Notes: a model not told the origin generated them from the letters alone. 64,000 bases of DNA from JADJPG01 sp964491875 (GCA_964491875.1 CAZBIC010000039.1:3302-67301), one strand, 5' to 3'. Counted from the first letter of the stretch, positions 9,419-17,534 are shown. Translations and numbers: made by a program.

Positions 9419-9949
9419 ATGAAAATGTTTATTTGTACTCTCGCCCTTGCGGCAGCCACGACGTTTGCGCAGGCGCAAAGTTTCATCGGCACCCTGGACG
9501 CCGGGCAGGATGGAGGCGGAAACCGCACAGGTAGCGGCGTTTTCTATCTCACCCTCACCGAGAACGTCATGACGATCACCGGTGACTTCAGCGGACTATC
9601 GGGAGTCACCGTCAACGCGCACATCCATGGCCCATCGCCGGCCGGACAAAATTCCGGTGTTCTATATGGACTCTTCAATCAAATCACTCTGGGAGCTGAC
9701 AACAAGTCCGGAAGCATCAATACGACGATTCCGCTGATCGCCAATCCAAACAACACCACCTTCGATATTCCCACACAGATCGGGCAGCTCAACGGCGGCT
9801 TGTGGTATTTCAACATTCACAGCTCCACCTTCGGCGGCGGTGAGATTCGCGGCCAAATCCTCGCTGTGCCGGAACCCTCCACAATTGCCCTGGGTGCGAT
9901 GGGCTTTGCCGGCTTCGTGATCTGGCAACTGCGCCGACGCCTCAGCTAA
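9419..9949 (+). CDS. Exported CHRD-domain protein with PEP-CTERM sorting signal
   Basis: A 176-residue protein. An N-terminal signal peptide (MKMFICTLALAAATTFAQAQ) precedes a CHRD domain, with AHIHGPSPAGQNSGVLYGL and a C-terminal GGEIRGQIL typical of that family. The last 25 residues form a PEP-CTERM tripartite tail: VPEPST, a hydrophobic helix, then RRRLS. Family knowledge: the tail is cut by an exosortase and marks proteins exported together with exopolysaccharide, which agrees with the glycan genes just upstream. No exosortase gene is in this window. An AAGG ribosome site precedes the ATG and a strong terminator follows. Confidence 0.9.
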   Translation: MKMFICTLALAAATTFAQAQSFIGTLDAGQDGGGNRTGSGVFYLTLTENVMTITGDFSGLSGVTVNAHIHGPSPAGQNSGVLYGLFNQITLGADNKSGSINTTIPLIANPNNTTFDIPTQIGQLNGGLWYFNIHSSTFGGGEIRGQILAVPEPSTIALGAMGFAGFVIWQLRRRLS

Positions 9950-9964
9950 AGCAGATCTCGAAAA

Positions 9965-10005
9965 CGAAAAAGGGCGCGTTCCCGAGGAGGAACGCGCCCT
10001 TTTCT
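9965..10005. terminator. Bidirectional rho-independent terminator
   Basis: A 12-bp perfect stem, AGGGCGCGTTCC (9971-9982) with GGAACGCGCCCT (9989-10000), around a 6-base loop. It is flanked by A-rich sequence on the left and TTTT on the right, so it works on both strands. It lies between the convergent CHRD gene and the 136-residue gene. Confidence 0.92.
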
Positions 10006-10019
10006 ATTCAGAAGATTAC

Positions 10020-10430
10020 TTACGCAGCGCGGCGACTGCCAAACAGGGACCCGACCAGCGACTTCCCTTCCGCCTGCCCCTGCTTCACCTTGAGCTGGCC
10101 GAGGAGTGATTGAAGACCAATGAACAGTTTGTGCCAGCTGTTCTCGACATTGCGAAGTGCGTTGTCATTCATTTCACTCAGATACCGAATCGACGGCGCT
10201 CCGGCGATCAGCCCATGAACATCCTCTCGGCTGATCGGACCGCAGTCGATCGCGGATAAAATCAACTCTAGTTCCTGCGTGATCACACTCTTGATCTCGA
10301 GGAATTGATTCTCGTCTTCCTGCGTGAACTTCTTCGTCCTCGCCATGTTCATGAACGTGTTGAACTGCTTCCAACACTCGAGATAATTCTCCATTCGGGC
10401 GATCAACTGGTCGACATTGCTCTTGCTCAT
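10020..10430 (-). CDS. Uncharacterised helical protein linked to the MglA/Roadblock locus
   Basis: A 136-residue soluble protein that I do not recognise. It reads as mostly alpha-helix (charged, heptad-like stretches such as MENYLECWKQFNTFMNMAR and FLEIKSVITQELELILSAI) with a Gly/Lys-rich tail ending GSLFGSRRAA. No signal peptide, membrane segment or catalytic motif is visible. A good GGAGAG ribosome site lies about 9 bases before the ATG. It is the last of three - strand genes: a REC-DUF4388-Roadblock regulator, an interrupted Roadblock-like gene, then this one, 17 bases on. By position it could be a partner or scaffold of those proteins; that is inference. Confidence 0.75.
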   Translation of the reverse strand: MSKSNVDQLIARMENYLECWKQFNTFMNMARTKKFTQEDENQFLEIKSVITQELELILSAIDCGPISREDVHGLIAGAPSIRYLSEMNDNALRNVENSWHKLFIGLQSLLGQLKVKQGQAEGKSLVGSLFGSRRAA

Positions 10431-10447
10431 AAGGCTCTCTCTCCGGG

Positions 10448-10774
10448 TTAGGGGCTTTTCTTAATCTTTACTGGTGAATGCTGATCCAACGTTTGTGGCA
10501 TCAGGAACACGATGGCGCCACCGCCCAGTTCGCGCGCCTGAAGTTTAAGTGCAGAATACTGGACGGTAATTTCAGTCAACGGCATGTGAGCCCGTTTTGC
10601 AGAGCGAAATGAAGCAAGCACCTGTTGCCCGATGGCGTCTCGATGCCCGGCCGGGATGGACTGGGGCAGCGTGGAGGTAATTACCTAACCGTCCTTGTCC
10701 ACGGTGAAACTCCCCGCCGGCATATGAACCAGCGCGGGCTCAGTTGATCCAAATAAACGACTTAAGAGGCCCAT
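10448..10774 (-). pseudogene. Small Roadblock/LC7-like protein gene interrupted by an in-frame TAG
   Basis: A 109-codon frame starts with ATG at 10774 (13 bases inside the end of the upstream response-regulator gene) and ends with TAA at 10450-10448. Codon 30 is TAG (10687-10685). The text on both sides joins into one Roadblock-like fold: GSFTVDKDG, stop, VITSTLP, then VLASFRSAKRAHMPLTEITV and LKLQARELGGGAIVFLMPQ, the usual strand-helix-strand order of about 100 residues. Without the stop this would be an intact gene overlapping its operon neighbour. It may be a nonsense mutation, a sequencing error, or a remnant whose role is taken by the Roadblock domains nearby. Confidence 0.7.
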
Positions 10775-11862
10775 TTGCTCAAAATGTTTTTGAAAGAGTC
10801 ACGAACATGATCAGAAGAAACTGCCGGCGGAAATCCGACACACAGATCAGCCGGTCCGCATGGCGCCACAGCCACTTTGTGCTGAAGACCAATCCCCAAC
10901 ACCTGCTGCAGCTCACCGACATGAAGTCGATCTCCGAGTGAACGGAAATTCTCGAGCGTCTCCTTGGTGAACTCAGAAATGGGCTTGGGATTGTCCAATC
11001 CCCAGAATTCCTGAGTTCGTCCTTTGTCAGCCCCTACTGCCAGGACAAACTCGACTCCTTCCATTTGCGAAACCTCGGCAAGAATCGCCGCCGCACGGTT
11101 ATTCTGGGCCGGAGCGGGCACTGAATCCCCATCGTTCGTCGAAGGTGGAGGAACTTCAACTGACGCCGCTTCGTCAATGGCCTGCGCGGTGTTCAACAAC
11201 AACCCCTGATAAGAACTGAAGATTGTCCGAACGCGACTCGGGTCGGCAGGGAGCGTTTCGAAACTTCCAGTCTTCCATGCCAAAATTCGCTGAAACGCCG
11301 GCTCAGAAGTCAGCCCGGGGAGCTCAGCATCGATCACTTCTCCAGATTGAATGAAGATGCGGGCCTCGGTTAATCCATTTGTGATCTTTAGAATGCAGGA
11401 ACTTTGCGACAGGCATTCCAGCTGGATGATGTCCACCAGGCTCTTGCTCTGCACCCCGCGGAACCCCTCCTGCGACTCACGACTAATCAAGGATTCCATC
11501 GATTCCATGAACAGCCCCATCTCCTGATCCGTTTCCGGCTTCAACCAGTATTGGTCGACACCGAGACCATAGGCACGAGTACGGAACTGCTCGTCTCGAA
11601 TTCCAGTTAAGACGACCAGGCGAAGGTGGGGAAACTTTCGACGAGCGATGGTGAGAACTTGAAGGCCGTCCATCTTCGGCATGTTCAAATCCGCAATCAG
11701 CAGATTGAACTGCTCGGATTCGAGAATGGAAAGTGCGCGCGAGCCTGAGTTGGCGATTCGGACCTCGGGCATGCTGGGTAGGTGCTGACCAAGCATCTCG
11801 CGATAGAGATCGAGGAAGTCCTGATCATCATCCAAAAGCAGAATTGTGGGCTGGGCTGACAT
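10762..11862 (-). CDS. Response regulator: REC, DUF4388 and C-terminal Roadblock-like domain
   Basis: A 366-residue soluble regulator. Residues 5-125 form a receiver domain with acidic residues Asp11-13, phosphoacceptor Asp58 (LLIADLNMPKMDG), Thr86 and Lys108. Residues about 135-235 match DUF4388 (SLVDIIQLECLSQSSCILKI, then ARIFIQSGEVIDAELPG), a domain common in gliding and polarity regulators. After a Pro-rich linker, residues about 258-366 look Roadblock/LC7-like (MEGVEFVLAVGADKG to AVSSDHVRDSFKNIL). There is no DNA-binding output, so it probably acts through protein contacts. It is divergent from the large Roadblock protein gene, with about 290 bases between starts. A cognate kinase is not seen next to it. 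Confidence 0.88.
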   Translation of the reverse strand: MSAQPTILLLDDDQDFLDLYREMLGQHLPSMPEVRIANSGSRALSILESEQFNLLIADLNMPKMDGLQVLTIARRKFPHLRLVVLTGIRDEQFRTRAYGLGVDQYWLKPETDQEMGLFMESMESLISRESQEGFRGVQSKSLVDIIQLECLSQSSCILKITNGLTEARIFIQSGEVIDAELPGLTSEPAFQRILAWKTGSFETLPADPSRVRTIFSSYQGLLLNTAQAIDEAASVEVPPPSTNDGDSVPAPAQNNRAAAILAEVSQMEGVEFVLAVGADKGRTQEFWGLDNPKPISEFTKETLENFRSLGDRLHVGELQQVLGIGLQHKVAVAPCGPADLCVGFPPAVSSDHVRDSFKNILSKWAS

Positions 11863-12150
11863 TGTTGGTAAAAATTCAAATCATTCCGCCATCTACTATC
11901 GTCACGATCCTCAAACGCATTAGAGAGTACGAGAAATTTTTATCGGAAATCTCGCTCGCGAGGCCGCTCCGCGATGGTCCTCCATCAAACACACAGCCGA
12001 ACCGCATCCCGCGACGAATCAAGTTCTCAAGAGATCGGATTCTCTCAGCCCCGATTAACTCCCGTCTTGGACAGCAAACACGCCGAGTAAAAAACAAATT
12101 TGATCATTCCCTTCTGCTGGCTCGCTGTTTGCTACCGATGTTCGCTGCAA

Positions 12151-14424
12151 ATGTTTGGCGCATTCTCAAAACTATTTAAGAGGTCGGAGCCAGCCCCGGC
12201 TGCGACCGGTTCAACGAGTCCCCAACCCTCGCAGCGCAGCGCTCCGCCTTTGCCCAAGGATGAGACAGTGTCGCGCCCAGTGTCCAAAGCCCACTCCAAG
12301 GGAGCCGACGCATTATCGATTCCCTACTCATCGATCATAAAGCTGATCCCTCAGGAGCTCTGGGGCAAACTAGCGCCCGCTGGCGTCGCCGGTTACAACT
12401 TCACCATCGCGCGCAAAACCGTGCTAGAGCAGCTTCCACACGGTGCTGTGAAGGTGAATTTTGGAGAATTACGTCGCAACGCTCCCACCGGTGTCTTTGT
12501 TAACGGCAGTGCCGAGGATGGTCGAATGGTTGACCTTCCGCTCAGCGAAATCCTCGCACAGCTTCATCCGGACAACCTGTCGCGGCGCGCCGATCAAACC
12601 CGAATTGAAGTCTCGCCCGATGTCCCCGATCTCTTCGGGGTGAAAGGCGAACGCCTCGCGCCTCTGCGGGTCATGGAGAAGAAGGAAGTCTCCAACACAT
12701 CAACCATCAGTCGGCAGAAAGGTGCTACGGCATTTACTCCCAAACCGGCAACTCCTGCCCCACAGGCCCCCATTCAGCCAGCGCCGCCGCGCCCAACCGC
12801 GCCGCCTCCCGCACCTGCCCCGGCAATCCGGATGCAGCCCGCCCAGCCTGCGGCCCAAGCTCCAACGGTTTCCCAGCGCCCCGCAGCGACTGCGCCCATT
12901 TCTGCACCGAAGCCGACGACGCCCCCTCTGCCGACTGCCGCCGGACGCGCCTTGCCGAAACTTCCGTCGGCACAACCAAAAGCCGCACCAGCACCAGAAC
13001 AAGTAGCCGCCATCCCTTTTTCAATTCCACCTGTGCCGATGGGAACTCCTTCGTTCTTTATCGCGCTAGATGCAATTGCCTCAGGCTGGCCGGATGGGAT
13101 TCGACAAGAACTAGCTCAACTCAAAATTCCAGAGGCGAAGGTAGCGCTCCCACCCGTTGAGATCTGCGAGGGACTCAAGCGGGCTCGCGTGCAATATCCG
13201 TGGCGAACACTTCGTTCTTGGATTCAGCCGACTCCCATCTACGCCACACCTTCCCCTTTCGATGACATGGTCCTTGAGTTGCCGCTTCGGACGTTAACGC
13301 CGCTTTTCCTCGAATTCATCCGCTCGAATCCCGTCAATCGACAAGTTGCCGATGCCGACAACATCACGGAGTTCTTCAAGAAGGCAGAGCGAGCGTCCGG
13401 CACGAGCGCTGAATTGCTCCAACCGCTGTTTGACCCACCGACAGCACCCGAGCCGCCGCAGCGACTTCAAGCCGCTCCGCCGCCCGCCGGTTTCGCTGCG
13501 CCTGCTCCTTCGGCCCAGACAAGATCAGTCCCGGCATCAAACTCGACCGCAACGCCATCGACCGACAATTACCCAACGGTGGAAGGCAACGCCATCTGCC
13601 TGCCAATCGCTACTCTTGCCAATGGTTGGCCGGAGCCGGTGATGCACGATATCGCCTCATTCGGTCTTGGTAGTTCTCGAATCGAGATTCCCCTTGCCGC
13701 TATCGAACCGGGATTGAAGTCCGGACGACTTAGCTTCACATGGCGGGAACTCTGCAGTTGGCTGAATCCGCCTTCGAATCCAGCGCAACTTTCAATCAAT
13801 GGCGAGACCCCTTTGGCTCTCCCTCTGGGACTGGTCGCTCCGCTGTTCATGAAGGCACGCGGCAACGGACAAGTCCGCCGCAAGACGAACGTCGATCAGG
13901 AGATTCCCGATCTTTTCAGCGCCGCAGGAAAACCGCTCAATCCACCCCAGTCCGCGGTCCAGTCGCCAACTCCTGCCGTAGAAGCGCCAGCTCCGGTCCC
14001 AGCCGCCGCGCCAGCGCCAGTTGCCAAAAAGCTTCCGACGAATCTCTCGGAGCTTTTCGAAGAGCCGGCCAAGAAAACGTGGACGCCGAACGAGATCGTG
14101 CAGCGAAGCACGCGGTTACCAAACGTCGCAGGGACGCTTATCGCCCTGCAGGACGGCCTGCTGGTGGCGGCAAACATGCCTCCCGATCTGAAGACCGAAA
14201 CGATCGCGGCATTCGTGCCGCAGATTTTCGGTCGTATGAACCAATACTCGAGGGAACTGCAAATGGGGGAGACAACGGCTGTCAGCTTCACCGTCGATGT
14301 CGGAACGATCCAAGTATACAACGCTGGCATCATCTATTTCGCAGCGCTCGCTAAGACGAGTGATCCGCTGCCCCTTCGCGAACTGCAACTCATCGCTGGT
14401 GAACTGAGCCGGCACACTAAGTAA
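12151..14424 (+). CDS. Large protein with three copies of an unrecognised ~120-residue module and a C-terminal Roadblock/LC7 domain
   Basis: A 757-residue cytoplasmic protein. ATG 12151 (MFGAFSKLFKRSEP) is preferred over an upstream ATG at 12100 that adds an unlikely tail. A module occurs three times, at about residues 54-172, 297-418 and 479-598. Each begins with a hydrophobic strand, carries L/I-A-SGWP or an equivalent, an f.WR.L.SW element, then a second L-LPL--L-PLF element, and ends in DVPDLF, DNITEFF or EIPDLF. Long Pro/Ala-rich linkers separate the copies. Residues about 648-757 are a Roadblock/LC7 domain (NVAGTLIALQDGLLVAANMP). The MglA-type GTPase gene starts 12 bases after its stop, so it probably regulates or binds that GTPase. 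Confidence 0.85.
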   Translation: MFGAFSKLFKRSEPAPAATGSTSPQPSQRSAPPLPKDETVSRPVSKAHSKGADALSIPYSSIIKLIPQELWGKLAPAGVAGYNFTIARKTVLEQLPHGAVKVNFGELRRNAPTGVFVNGSAEDGRMVDLPLSEILAQLHPDNLSRRADQTRIEVSPDVPDLFGVKGERLAPLRVMEKKEVSNTSTISRQKGATAFTPKPATPAPQAPIQPAPPRPTAPPPAPAPAIRMQPAQPAAQAPTVSQRPAATAPISAPKPTTPPLPTAAGRALPKLPSAQPKAAPAPEQVAAIPFSIPPVPMGTPSFFIALDAIASGWPDGIRQELAQLKIPEAKVALPPVEICEGLKRARVQYPWRTLRSWIQPTPIYATPSPFDDMVLELPLRTLTPLFLEFIRSNPVNRQVADADNITEFFKKAERASGTSAELLQPLFDPPTAPEPPQRLQAAPPPAGFAAPAPSAQTRSVPASNSTATPSTDNYPTVEGNAICLPIATLANGWPEPVMHDIASFGLGSSRIEIPLAAIEPGLKSGRLSFTWRELCSWLNPPSNPAQLSINGETPLALPLGLVAPLFMKARGNGQVRRKTNVDQEIPDLFSAAGKPLNPPQSAVQSPTPAVEAPAPVPAAAPAPVAKKLPTNLSELFEEPAKKTWTPNEIVQRSTRLPNVAGTLIALQDGLLVAANMPPDLKTETIAAFVPQIFGRMNQYSRELQMGETTAVSFTVDVGTIQVYNAGIIYFAALAKTSDPLPLRELQLIAGELSRHTK

Positions 14425-14436
14425 GACTTTAATTCT

Positions 14437-15051
14437 ATGGCGATCATCAATCAGGCATCAAAAGAACTTCAGGTCAAAGTCGTCTACTACGGACCAGCGG
14501 TCTGCGGCAAGACGACCAACTTAGTTCAAGTTCACGATCACGTTCAGACGGCCCAAGGAAACAAAGGTAAACTGGTTTCCCTGGCCACCAGCTCAGACCG
14601 AACGTTGTTCTTCGACTTTCTCCCCATCGAAGCGATGGCAATCAAGGGATTCAAAACGAAGTTCCAGCTCTACACCGTGCCCGGCCAGGTCATCTACAAT
14701 ACAACCCGCCAATTGGTTCTTCGGGGCGTGGATGGAATCGTATTTGTCGCCGACTCGCAATACGACAAGATGGAAGAAAACGTCAAAAGTTTCCAAAACC
14801 TCGAGGACAACTTGAAGGGATTGAATCTGAACTTGGCTGATATTCCCTACGTCATTCAGTACAACAAACGGGACCTGCCAAATGTAGCTCCTGTCGAGTA
14901 CATGGAGTACCTGCTGAATAATCGCGAAGAGCAGGTTCCCTCGTTTACCGCATGCGCACATAAGTGCGAAGGAGTATTTGAGACCTTGAACATGATTACC
15001 CGGCTTCTCCTCCAGAAGTTTGTCGCCGAGAGCCAACGCAAGGCCGCCTAA
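14437..15051 (+). CDS. mglA: MglA-type small Ras-like GTPase
   Basis: A 204-residue GTPase. The P-loop is YYGPAVCGKTTN (Lys25, Thr26). The switch II region is YTVPGQVIYN, with the TVPGQ form characteristic of MglA rather than the usual DTAGQ. The base-recognition motif is NKRD. Family knowledge: MglA switches between GTP and GDP states under a Roadblock-domain GAP (MglB) and sets the leading pole for motility or surface-apparatus placement. The flanking genes on the same strand both encode Roadblock domains, 12 bases upstream and 37 downstream, the expected partners. No motility engine genes are in the window, so the output is unknown. Confidence 0.93.
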   Translation: MAIINQASKELQVKVVYYGPAVCGKTTNLVQVHDHVQTAQGNKGKLVSLATSSDRTLFFDFLPIEAMAIKGFKTKFQLYTVPGQVIYNTTRQLVLRGVDGIVFVADSQYDKMEENVKSFQNLEDNLKGLNLNLADIPYVIQYNKRDLPNVAPVEYMEYLLNNREEQVPSFTACAHKCEGVFETLNMITRLLLQKFVAESQRKAA

Positions 15052-15088
15052 AACGCCCAATTCCACCGCCGTCCAACTGACCTAAATT

Positions 15089-15571
15089 ATGGCGACGCTT
15101 CCCCAACTCATCGAAGAAGACATCAGCGAGATTAACAACGCCCTCCAGGAGTTGTTGATCAAGAGCGATGCCACATCCACTTTAGTGATCGACAAAGGTG
15201 GATTCATTATCACTCAAAATGGACGGACGCAACAACTGGATACCATGACGCTCGCAGCACTGGCCGCAGCGTCATTTGCCGCCACAGAAAGTATCGCGTC
15301 GCTAGTTGGAGAACAGAACTTCACCAGCATTTACCAACAAGGCGAGCAATCGAGTCTTGTGGTTGTAAACGTAGACGAGTTTTGCCTGCTGACGGTGATC
15401 TTCAAAGCGACACTAAGTGTTGGCGCCATCAAATACTACGCAGCAGAAACAATAAAGCGTGTCGCTGCACAGAACAAAAAAGCTCAACAACGAACCCCTG
15501 GAGCCGGCTTGGACTTGTCGATGTTGAACCTCGCAGACCCTTCAGGACTTTTCAAAATGAAGGTTGCGTAG
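15089..15571 (+). CDS. Roadblock/LC7 domain protein (MglB-like)
   Basis: A 160-residue protein, nearly all one Roadblock/LC7 domain: the helix EINNALQELLIKSDATSTL, strands VIDKGGFIITQNG, helix LAALAAASFAATESIASLVG, strands FTSIYQQGEQSSLVVVNVDE and a last strand and helix, then a flexible tail. This is the size and layout of MglB, the GTPase-activating partner of MglA, although regulators that lack GAP activity share the fold. It follows the MglA-type gene by 37 bases and probably shares its transcript. Its stop faces the convergent ligase-TPR gene. Confidence 0.88.
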   Translation: MATLPQLIEEDISEINNALQELLIKSDATSTLVIDKGGFIITQNGRTQQLDTMTLAALAAASFAATESIASLVGEQNFTSIYQQGEQSSLVVVNVDEFCLLTVIFKATLSVGAIKYYAAETIKRVAAQNKKAQQRTPGAGLDLSMLNLADPSGLFKMKVA

Positions 15572-15601
15572 TCTGCGAGATTCCCAAATCCAAAAACCGC
15601 G

Positions 15602-15628
15602 CTCGGAGCAAGATTCCGAGTTCCGTTT
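15602..15628. terminator. Weak hairpin between convergent genes
   Basis: A 6-bp stem CTCGGA/TCCGAG (15602-15607, 15615-15620) with a 7-base loop is followed by TTCCGTTTAA. The stem is short and the T tract poor; position between two convergent stops is the main support. Confidence 0.3.
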
Positions 15629-15638
15629 AAATTACCGC

Positions 15639-17534
15639 CTATTCGGCTTTGGGGGCAGATTTCAACTTCTCCTTCTCGTACCACTGGCTCATTTGGAACA
15701 TTGGATCGTTGTGCAAAAAGTAGCGGTCCGCTTTTTCGAACGCAGCCACTGCCTTTTGCGATTCCCCTCTCTCCCGATAAAACTGGCCAAGGACAAAGTG
15801 AGCAAAAGCGCTAACCGGCGCTACCTCGATTGCCTTCAAGTAACTCGAAAGAGTCTCTCCATCATTGCCAGCCATCTCGAAAGCCCGGCCGCGACTCACC
15901 CATACGTCAGACATCAAAGGATTTAACTGCAAGGCACGGTCGTATGCGCGAACCGCCTTGGTCGCCAATTCCCGCCGTTCGCGAAGCTTGCCCGGGCCGA
16001 CCCGCCAAGCCAGTTGATCGCGAAAGATATCTCCTTGCATTATGAATGGCTTCGGAAAGCGGGAATCAGCATCGATAGCCTTCGAGTAAAGGTCGACAGC
16101 TTCGTCGTAGTTGAGTTTGTACTTTGCCTCGTCTCCCAAGCCAGCGATGTAATATGACTTCACGGAAGGAACGAAAAGCGTTGCTGCAACTCCCCAAAAT
16201 GCGACGAGTGCCACACTAATCGCCAGCCGCTTCCAGTTTTGGGTGCTTCGAGCTTTGGTTACTGTTGTTGGGATTCCAGTCGTAATCCCCATGATCACCG
16301 CGAGGAGAGCTGAGTTCCCAAAGATATGAAGGTTAAAGTCGAACCACGAATGGACCAAAATGGCAATTACTGCAGAAACTGCCCCAACAGCAAACGCCTT
16401 ATCCTCAGAACTTTGAGTGCCAGAAATCACCTTAAGTGCATGGCGGAAGAATGCTACAAATACACCACCCATCAGAGTGACTCCAATAAGTCCGTAGTCG
16501 GAAGCCAAGTTTAGGTAGTCATTGTGGGTATAGTTGGGAAAGGAGAGGATCCGGTAATCCTTCACCTTCTGGTAGTTCCATTGCCATGTTCCCATTCCGG
16601 TGCCAAACAGGGGATTCTCCCGAATCATGTCGATGGTTCCCCACCACATCATTGTCCGTCCACCCAAGGTGGGGTCACCCAAAGTTAATGGCTGATTACC
16701 ACCGTCGGTCACAATCGATTTCAGAAAGTAGTTTCGTATTGGCTCCAAGCTCCAAAAAACCGCAGCGGCGCAGACAAAGATCGACAGAATTACCAAGAGT
16801 CGCGCCCATATCTGGCGTCCATGCCAGCCACCGACAAACAAAATTGAAGCCATTCCGATCGTTGCCGACAGCCAACCAGCACGGGACATTGAAGTTACAA
16901 TTCCCAGCGAAACCATTATTGCTACGTAAACAAAGAGAACCTTGAAAAGTATTGTTCGCTCAACGGTCCCACTCTCCTTTCGAACCATAGCGGCACGAGC
17001 CACGATCAGCCCAAGCGACATCTCCAAAAAGCCAGCGAGGTGATTCGGGCAAACGAAAGTTCCGCTACCTCGCCCATTGTAGAGCTCTGGCCTCTCCCAG
17101 AAGAAGATGTAGTCCGATTTCGTAAATGCCTGCCAGATTCCGAGGCCCGATTGAAACAAAGCAAACCCCATCAGCATGAAAACAAACACTCGTCGCCCAC
17201 TCCGATCTCGAATTCCCTTCGACGCCAGCAAATAGGTTATTCCGCAGCATACTATCTGAATTAACTCCAATCGGGCTTCATACTCCAAAGGCGTGACTCG
17301 ATAAATGACTACGGCGTAAGCCAGAAAGACGGCGATCGCCAAATCCGCAGAGGACCACGTTAGAGCATTTTCCTTCTTGAAAAACTGCCCGATCAGCCAA
17401 ACCGCACTTGCTACGGCTAGAATTGCTAATCCTGGCGTAGCCATAACTGGGTTGACCGCCCCCAAAAAGAACACCGAGCAAAAAACAAACAGCGCCATGG
17501 CAATTGCCATGGCGCTGCTGCTAAATAAGAACAT
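15639..17534 (-). CDS. O-antigen ligase/polymerase family membrane protein with C-terminal TPR repeats
   Basis: A 631-residue protein from ATG 17534 (a TTG one codon earlier is possible). About ten to twelve membrane segments fill residues 1-450. The large periplasmic loop carries GRGSGTFVCPNHLAGFLEM, TSMSRAGWLSA, NPLFGTGMGTWQWNY and YTHNDYLNLASDYGLIGV, all hallmarks of the Wzy_C/WaaL group, including the conserved His. Residues about 470-620 are TPR-like (YDEAVDLYSKAIDADSRFPK, AYDRALQLNPLMSDVWVSRG, AHFVLGQFYRERGESQKAV). It should polymerise or transfer lipid-linked glycan in the periplasm. It is a second ligase-type gene besides the interrupted one at 7614, and its DNA is visibly less GC-rich. 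Confidence 0.88.
   Translation of the reverse strand: MFLFSSSAMAIAMALFVFCSVFFLGAVNPVMATPGLAILAVASAVWLIGQFFKKENALTWSSADLAIAVFLAYAVVIYRVTPLEYEARLELIQIVCCGITYLLASKGIRDRSGRRVFVFMLMGFALFQSGLGIWQAFTKSDYIFFWERPELYNGRGSGTFVCPNHLAGFLEMSLGLIVARAAMVRKESGTVERTILFKVLFVYVAIMVSLGIVTSMSRAGWLSATIGMASILFVGGWHGRQIWARLLVILSIFVCAAAVFWSLEPIRNYFLKSIVTDGGNQPLTLGDPTLGGRTMMWWGTIDMIRENPLFGTGMGTWQWNYQKVKDYRILSFPNYTHNDYLNLASDYGLIGVTLMGGVFVAFFRHALKVISGTQSSEDKAFAVGAVSAVIAILVHSWFDFNLHIFGNSALLAVIMGITTGIPTTVTKARSTQNWKRLAISVALVAFWGVAATLFVPSVKSYYIAGLGDEAKYKLNYDEAVDLYSKAIDADSRFPKPFIMQGDIFRDQLAWRVGPGKLRERRELATKAVRAYDRALQLNPLMSDVWVSRGRAFEMAGNDGETLSSYLKAIEVAPVSAFAHFVLGQFYRERGESQKAVAAFEKADRYFLHNDPMFQMSQWYEKEKLKSAPKAE
17490..17517. 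repeat. 28-bp perfect palindrome within the ligase-TPR start region
   Basis: CAGCGCCATGGCAA and its exact complement meet at 17503/17504, giving a 28-bp perfect inverted repeat without a spacer. It lies 17-44 bases inside the coding sequence that starts at 17534 and encodes SAMAIAMAL. The sequence is clear; a function is not. Confidence 0.85.
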
